Source: Streptomyces coeruleorubidus
Lineage (GTDB): Bacteria > Actinomycetota > Actinomycetes > Streptomycetales > Streptomycetaceae
Length of the DNA: 64,000 bases
Assembly (NCBI RefSeq): GCF_008705135.1
Contig: NZ_CP023694.1
Location: forward strand, 992,001-1,056,000
Direction of reading: 5' to 3'
In this document: positions 59,507-64,000 of the stretch, one piece after another
Layout of the letters: each line of letters opens with the position of its first letter
Numbering within the stretch: the stretch's first letter is position 1
Notes under the pieces: generated by a model
Databases searched by the model: none
The model's input: only the letters and a program-made list of their open reading frames with translations
What the model was told of the DNA's origin: nothing
Program-made: the position numbers and the translations under genes

Positions 59507-59768
59507 CGGTGAGTCCTTCCGTCACGGACCGGGCGCTGACGCCTCGCCAGCTCACGAGACCCGGCCCCGACGTGCACCACCGTCAGTCATGCCGGGCCGT
59601 CCCACCATCCAGGACGTTCACATGGGTTACGGCCCCACCCTGACGGCGGCATTCACCCACGCCGGTCCGGCCGGAAAGATCGCAACCTCTCGCCGGTCAC
59701 GCCCGTCTCCTACGGCGAAACGGGGGGCGGGATCAGCTCTCCCCCCGGACCAACTGCGGGAGGCGTTC

Positions 59769-60269
59769 ATGGCCATGGTCGGCCTGTTCTGGATCGGCGA
59801 GGACTCGGTGTACGTGGGGGCCGAGCCCGAGGGGGCGGCCTCCGGGGTGCGGCTGTCCGAGGACGGCGTCGAGGTGCTGGGGGCCGGCCGGGGCAGGTTC
59901 TGGACGTGGGACGAGGTGGTCCGGATCGAGACGCGCGATGTGCCCGTGCGCTCCGGGGCGCGGAGGCTGGCGTCCATGGCCTTCGACGCCGCGCTCGTCG
60001 CGGTCACGGGTTACGGCGATCTGCCGCCCGCCTTCTCCGTGGAGGTGGCGACGGCCGAGGAGACCGTCCAGGCCGATGTGCACGCGGCCGTCGCCGGAGG
60101 GATCTACCTGCCCTCCGAGTACGAGCTCTCCGTCACCCTCCTCCAGCGGCTCGCCGACGGCGGCACCGACATCGGCGATCTCCTCGCCTGGGGCCGTGAC
60201 CACGCGGCCGAGGGCACTCCGCCGCACGAGGAACGCGAGGCGCTGCTGCGGAAGTGGGCCGGGGCGTAG
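59769..60269 (+). CDS. conserved hypothetical protein
   Basis: A 166-residue soluble protein I do not recognise. It starts with a beta-rich half (MVGLFWIGEDSVYVG, then RFWTWDEVVRIETRDV, a PH-like wording) and ends in a helical half (LLQRLADGGTDIGDLLAWGRDHAAE). ATG 59769 has GGGAGG 5 nt upstream; the frame is open upstream to 59439, but that part shows no coding features. No function can be inferred. The 262-bp gap on its left is divergent from the repeat protein. Confidence 0.65.
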   Translation: MAMVGLFWIGEDSVYVGAEPEGAASGVRLSEDGVEVLGAGRGRFWTWDEVVRIETRDVPVRSGARRLASMAFDAALVAVTGYGDLPPAFSVEVATAEETVQADVHAAVAGGIYLPSEYELSVTLLQRLADGGTDIGDLLAWGRDHAAEGTPPHEEREALLRKWAGA

Positions 60270-60288
60270 GTCCCGGCTGGCGCACAGG

Positions 60289-60576
60289 TCACCAGCGCCT
60301 CTGCCGCTGACGCCCCAGGCGGCTCGGGTCCGGGTCGGCCAGCTGGGCCGCCATGCCGACGAGGACCAGCCCGGCCGCGATGAGCAGCCCTTGTGCCAGG
60401 GCGATGCCGGAGCCCAGGACGGCCACGCCGACGGCCAGCCCCCACCAGGCTCCGGTACGCCGGTACTCCCGGGGCCGGGCCGGGCGGCCTGATCTCATGG
60501 CCCGGGTGAACCTGGGGTCCTCCCGCTCGAGTCGTGCTTCGAGGTCGACGAGACGTTGGTCTTCGGACTGGGGCAC
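60289..60576 (-). CDS. DUF3040 small membrane protein
   Basis: A 95-residue protein of the actinobacterial DUF3040 type. The N-terminal motif SEDQRLVDLEARLEREDPRF is followed by two short helices (WWGLAVGVAVLGSGIAL, LLIAAGLVLVGMAAQL). Its function is unknown. The start is GTG 60576 with AAGGAG 5 nt upstream; the longer frame from 60735 has no support. It converges on the hypothetical gene, with 19 bp between. Confidence 0.82.
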   Translation of the reverse strand: MPQSEDQRLVDLEARLEREDPRFTRAMRSGRPARPREYRRTGAWWGLAVGVAVLGSGIALAQGLLIAAGLVLVGMAAQLADPDPSRLGRQRQRRW

Positions 60577-61006
60577 GGCTTCTCCTTCCCGGAACCCGAC
60601 ACGCTTCGAGGCAGGGCACGGCCGAGGCCATGGCAAGTCCTGGGTTGTCGGGCCGCGTGGCGATACGGAGGGAGACAGCCCGCCGACGCGCGGCGCGGCC
60701 GGTCTCACCAGGGCTTCAGCCTCTCCCTCCTCCAACGGTGTCCGCCATCGGGCCCAATCCTCATCCTTCCCGGTGGCCGCCCCCTACGAACGCCCTGCCG
60801 TAAGGCGGATGTTCGGCCAATGATGGGTGGTGGCACGGATGGCGGCGCGCCGGAGGGAGCCCGCCTCCGGGCAGGCGTGCTCGTGCCCTGCCCGCCGGCA
60901 CCGGCCCAGGGGGTGTCCGGGAACAGCGCCACCGCGCGAACCCGCTCCAGAAGCTGGGCATGAAGACCGTCCGGAACCGGCCCGCGAGCCCCGAGCCGGG
61001 AGTGCG
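60577..61006. other. 430-bp region without a supported gene
   Basis: Between the DUF3040 gene and the antiporter I see no frame with a ribosome binding site or a recognisable sequence, and no strong hairpin. It holds the DUF3040 promoter side and the 3' flank of the antiporter. Several overlapping open frames look like shadows of GC-rich DNA. Confidence 0.5.
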
Positions 61007-62281
61007 CTAGCGCTCGGCCTCGGTGGGCAGCGCGGCGGAGGCGGACGACGATGCGCTGTCGTCCCGGGGGCGGGGCTCGGTGTCGTACGACGGGACCGTG
61101 CGGCCGGGCCGGAGGTCCTGGGCGGCGCGGAGCGCGCGGGCGAGCAGGTGGGCCCGGCCGGCGGCGATGGGGCCGAGGATCGCGAGGACGAGGACGTACC
61201 CGGCGATGAACGGGGCGAGGCGGGCGTCGAGCCCGGCGCCGGCGGCCATGGCGGCCAGGATCAGGGCGAACTCCCCGCGGGCCACGAGGGTGGTGGCGAT
61301 CTCGGCGGCGGGCTCGGTGCCGTAGCGGTACACGCGGGCGACGAGGAGTCCCGCGGCAACGTTCATGACGACGGTCAGTGCCGCCGCCGCGGTGACCGGT
61401 CCGACGACGGAGACGATGTCGCCGGGGTCGATGGAGAGCCCGAAGGCGAAGAAGAAGATCGCCGCGAAGGCGTCGCGCAGCGGATGCACGAGTTCCCGGA
61501 TGCGCGGCCCGGAGGGCGTGCCGGCCAGGATCAGCCCGACCATGAACGCGCCGATGGCGTCGGCGACTCCGAGGACCTCGGCGACTCCCGCCACGAGGAC
61601 GGCCGCTCCGAGGAAGCTGATGACGAGCAGTTCGTTGTCGCGGGTGGAGATCAGGCGTCCGGCCGGTTTCGTGCCGTAGCGGGCGGCCGCGGCCAGTACC
61701 AGCAGGAAGCCGAAGGCCTTGGCGCTCTGGAGCACCGTGTCGCCGATGCCCTGGGCGCCGCTGATGACCGGCTGGAGCGCGGCGAGGTAGAGGGCCAGGA
61801 AGATGTCCTCGACCACGATGACGCCCAGGATGAGCCGGGTCTCCGGGCGGCCGATGCGGCCCTGGTCGATGAGGATCTTGGTGACGATGGCCGACGAGGA
61901 GATCCCCAGGACACCGGCGAGCACCAGCGCCTCCCGGACACCCCAGCCCAGCGCGAACCCGAAGACCAGCCCCGCGCCGACGTTGAGCAGCAGGTAGATG
62001 CCACCCGCCGTCAGCAGTCGCCGGCCGCCGTTCCTGAGGTCGTCGAGGTGGAACTCGAGGCCCAGGTAGAACAGCAGCAGCACCAGTCCGAGTGCGGAGA
62101 GCATCTCGAAGTCGTGCGCGTCCTCGACTATGACCAGGCCCGGGGTGTGCGGGCCGAGCAGGATGCCCGCGAGCATGAAGAGCGGGATGGTCGGGAGTCC
62201 GATCCTGCCGCCGAGGCGGGCGAGGAGGGCGGCGGCCAGGAAGGCTCCGCCCATGGCGAGGAGGCTGTCAGCGTGTCCCAC
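61007..62281 (-). CDS. CPA2-family cation/proton antiporter
   Basis: A 424-residue membrane protein of the KefB/NapA (CPA2) group with about 12 helices. GLPTIPLFMLAGILLGPHTPGL opens it; the central region has GISSSAIVTKIL, and the likely ion site is in ADAIGAFMVGLILAG. It would exchange potassium or sodium for protons. It lacks the RCK/TrkA domains of KefB; the cytosolic tail is Ser/Ala-rich. Start GTG 62281. No KhtT-like partner is nearby. Confidence 0.9.
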   Translation of the reverse strand: MGHADSLLAMGGAFLAAALLARLGGRIGLPTIPLFMLAGILLGPHTPGLVIVEDAHDFEMLSALGLVLLLFYLGLEFHLDDLRNGGRRLLTAGGIYLLLNVGAGLVFGFALGWGVREALVLAGVLGISSSAIVTKILIDQGRIGRPETRLILGVIVVEDIFLALYLAALQPVISGAQGIGDTVLQSAKAFGFLLVLAAAARYGTKPAGRLISTRDNELLVISFLGAAVLVAGVAEVLGVADAIGAFMVGLILAGTPSGPRIRELVHPLRDAFAAIFFFAFGLSIDPGDIVSVVGPVTAAAALTVVMNVAAGLLVARVYRYGTEPAAEIATTLVARGEFALILAAMAAGAGLDARLAPFIAGYVLVLAILGPIAAGRAHLLARALRAAQDLRPGRTVPSYDTEPRPRDDSASSSASAALPTEAER

Positions 62282-62481
62282 GGGTCACCGCCTTCGCGGG
62301 CGCGCTGGGGGCGGATCGTTTCACCGTGCGGGGATGGATAGGGGCTCCTCCTTCGTGGGGCTGGGGCGGACGCGTCGTGCGCGTCTCAGCGCCGCCCGAG
62401 GCCGCGGCCATGGCGACCGACGCGAGCCTCGGCGACGCTCCAGCCTCACACGGGCTCCGGGCCCGTCACCATCGGTGTCCG

Positions 62482-62522
62482 CACCCATCTCCGGGCGGGG
62501 GCGACACCCATCTCCGGGCGGG
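62482..62522. repeat. 18-bp direct repeat, two copies
   Basis: CACCCATCTCCGGGCGGG occurs at 62482-62499 and 62505-62522, 23 bp apart, in the gap between the sugar isomerase stop and the antiporter start. A shorter GATCTCC echo follows. Could be a regulatory site or a recent small duplication. Confidence 0.7.
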
Positions 62523-62539
62523 ACGGCCCCGATCTCCCT

Positions 62540-64000
62540 TCACACGTTCCGGTGGTCGACGCCCAGCAGGCTGGCCGCCGCCCTGAAGTCGGCCGCGTGG
62601 TGGCCGACGGCGAGGGACCAGTGGTGGCCGACGCCCGTGGCGCTCCACGCGTCCACCCATTCGCCGGGATCGCGGCCGAAGTCGACGCGGCTGGTGGTGT
62701 TGCCGATCTCCAGCAGGGGTCCCGGTACGACGGTGCCCTCGGAGGTGACGAAGGACAGGCTGCCGTCGGCGTCCTGGCCGAGGCCGAGCAGGGTGACGGG
62801 CCCGTGCTGGACGTCGAACTCGACGCTCACGCCCCAGCCGCGTTTGCCGTGGTAGACGCCGAGCCCGCGCAGCAGGGGGTCGCGGGCGCTGACCGCGAGG
62901 TGGGCGGGTCCGTCGTGGCCCATCTCCACGACGCCGTCCTCGAAGTTGAGGGCCTGGATCTCGGTGAAGGAGCCTCCGGCGCCGACGCTCTGGGAGGCGA
63001 GCTGGGCGACGCTGGTGCGCAGTTCGTACTCCCCGGCCGCCGGCACGCCCCGGGCCGTGAGCAGGGAGGCGCCCAGGATCATGCCGGCGCCGAGCCGCTC
63101 GTGCAGCTCCCCGTCGAGACCCCGGTGGTAGTAGGCGAGGCTGTCGAGCTGGGAGTCCGCCACGAGCCGGTCCAGGGCGACCGACACGGTCGCACCCCAG
63201 GCGAAGTCCTCCTCCACCACACTGTCGTCGAGGGTGAAGACCTGCCGGGCGAGCGCCATGCGCTCCCTGGTCTCCTGCTCGGTCACGCGCTCCACCCGGT
63301 GCCGCAGGTCGTCGAACTCCAGCACCTCCACGTGCGAGCCGAAGGTGGTGGACAGCAGCGTCGGATCGGTCTGCACGTCGAGCATGCCGGGGTACACGTG
63401 TCCCATGAGGCCGTGCCGGGCGTGCCGGAGCGCGGCGCGGATGTGCGCGGCCCGGATCCACTGTTCGATGCGCCGCCAGGCCGACTCCTGCCGCAGCCAG
63501 CCCGACACCGACCGGAAGGGGATGCCGGCGCGCCGGAAGACGTTGCCGACCTCGGGGACGGGGCACTGCCCGCAGTAGGCCAGCCAGGCCCCGGTGTCGA
63601 AGGAGGCGTGGTCCATCTTCTCGGACGGCTGGAGGTCGATGACCAGGACCGGCGTGTGCGTGCGCTGCGCGATCGGCAGCACCATCGAGGAGGTGAGGTA
63701 AGTCGTCAGGAACAGCACGATGAGGTCGCAGTCGGCCTTGCGCAACTGCTCGGCGGCGCGGGCGCCTTCCTGTGCGTCGGAGACGAACCCGGCGTCGGTC
63801 ACCTCCGCGTCCATCCCGCGGAAGCGCTCGGCGACGTAGGCGGCCGACTCCTTCAGCTGCGGGAGGAGACCGGGGAACTGCGGCCAGTACGTGCCGAGTC
63901 CGCCGGCGACCAGTCCGATCCGGGTGCGGCGCCGGGTGACCGGCGGGAGCAGATCGTGCAGGGCGGCGGCCCGTCCGGCGGTGCGGTCCGCGGTCGTTGC
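62540..64000 (-). CDS. L-fucose/L-arabinose isomerase-like protein (5' end outside window)
   Basis: At least 486 codons, entering from the right edge without a stop. The visible N-terminal part reads RIGLVAGGLGTYWPQFPGLL, typical of the sugar isomerase (FucI/AraA-like) fold, and the remainder includes LIVLFLTTYLTSSMVLP, LMGHVYPGMLDVQTDPT and GLGVYHGKRGWGVSVEF. It would interconvert an aldose and a ketose with a divalent metal. The real start lies beyond base 64000. The sugar cannot be decided. Confidence 0.8.
   Translation of the reverse strand, partial: ATTADRTAGRAAALHDLLPPVTRRRTRIGLVAGGLGTYWPQFPGLLPQLKESAAYVAERFRGMDAEVTDAGFVSDAQEGARAAEQLRKADCDLIVLFLTTYLTSSMVLPIAQRTHTPVLVIDLQPSEKMDHASFDTGAWLAYCGQCPVPEVGNVFRRAGIPFRSVSGWLRQESAWRRIEQWIRAAHIRAALRHARHGLMGHVYPGMLDVQTDPTLLSTTFGSHVEVLEFDDLRHRVERVTEQETRERMALARQVFTLDDSVVEEDFAWGATVSVALDRLVADSQLDSLAYYHRGLDGELHERLGAGMILGASLLTARGVPAAGEYELRTSVAQLASQSVGAGGSFTEIQALNFEDGVVEMGHDGPAHLAVSARDPLLRGLGVYHGKRGWGVSVEFDVQHGPVTLLGLGQDADGSLSFVTSEGTVVPGPLLEIGNTTSRVDFGRDPGEWVDAWSATGVGHHWSLAVGHHAADFRAAASLLGVDHRNV

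Noticed and set aside
60827..62341. A 504-codon plus-strand frame over the antiporter.
   Set aside because: Antisense to a clear CPA2 antiporter and dominated by Gly/Glu/Arg/Asp; a shadow.
1..64000. Search by eye for tRNA, rRNA, riboswitch and CRISPR sequences.
   Set aside because: No cloverleaf, rRNA signature, known riboswitch core or spaced repeat was recognised; a covariance-model search would be needed to exclude small RNAs.

Overview
The window is a high-GC actinobacterial chromosome segment, almost certainly Streptomyces. GTG starts and 4-nt start/stop overlaps are common, many proteins carry Sec, Tat or lipoprotein signals, and the typical Streptomyces families are present: CBM2 exoenzymes, class F sortase, a BlaI/M56 pair, DUF3040, and EfeUOB with a DtxR-type iron box. 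I saw no rRNA or tRNA gene, no CRISPR array and no complete insertion sequence. One 240-bp MITE-like element is present.

Layout: 0-5 kb holds a partial ROK regulator, AlkB, RlmG-like rRNA methyltransferase and a phosphosugar aldolase/SIS pair. The MITE follows at 4.9-5.1 kb, and a GH15 enzyme after it. At 7-9 kb is a copper locus: a His-rich secreted protein divergent from copZ, with CsoR-type palindromes between them and a copA reduced to a deletion-fused remnant. A methyltransferase and a PAP2 phosphatase come next. 10.7-17.2 kb (minus) is a seven-gene sugar operon: Gfo/Idh dehydrogenase, DUF6807, cupin, ABC importer and YesL. 17.5-22.9 kb has a secreted S33 peptidase and a small protein translationally coupled to a large M48-like membrane protease. 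23-26 kb is a TctCBA transporter.

26-32.7 kb (minus) is a second sugar operon: two LplB/LplC-type permeases, a Tat lipoprotein, a LacI regulator and a DUF2264 protein. 32.8-36.1 kb holds efeB and an EfeU-EfeO fusion behind an iron box. 36.3-40 kb has an AraC regulator divergent from a small ORF, an MFS exporter and an NmrA-like reductase. 40-53.4 kb is rich in polysaccharide genes: a CE3-like esterase with CBM2 behind a CebR-type box, a GH5 mannanase, an acyltransferase, a GH36 alpha-galactosidase divergent from a LacI-type regulator, an ABC importer and a GH39-like exoenzyme. Together these fit galactomannan breakdown: extracellular mannanase and esterase, ABC uptake, then intracellular alpha-galactosidase.

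53.4-64 kb holds an M56/BlaI pair, a small membrane protein, a TatA-like protein, htpG, a class F sortase next to a His/Gly-rich repeat surface protein, small hypothetical genes, a CPA2-type cation/proton antiporter and a partial sugar isomerase running off the right edge.

The points most worth a second look are the collapsed copA in an otherwise intact CsoR-type locus, the leaderless LacI gene with two identical operators, the coupled small protein/M48 protease pair, the EfeUO fusion whose HxxE motif reads QxxE, the MITE directly in front of the GH15 gene, and an out-of-frame-looking insertion in the M56 protease. All identifications rest on reading the sequence and motif memory; no searches were run.
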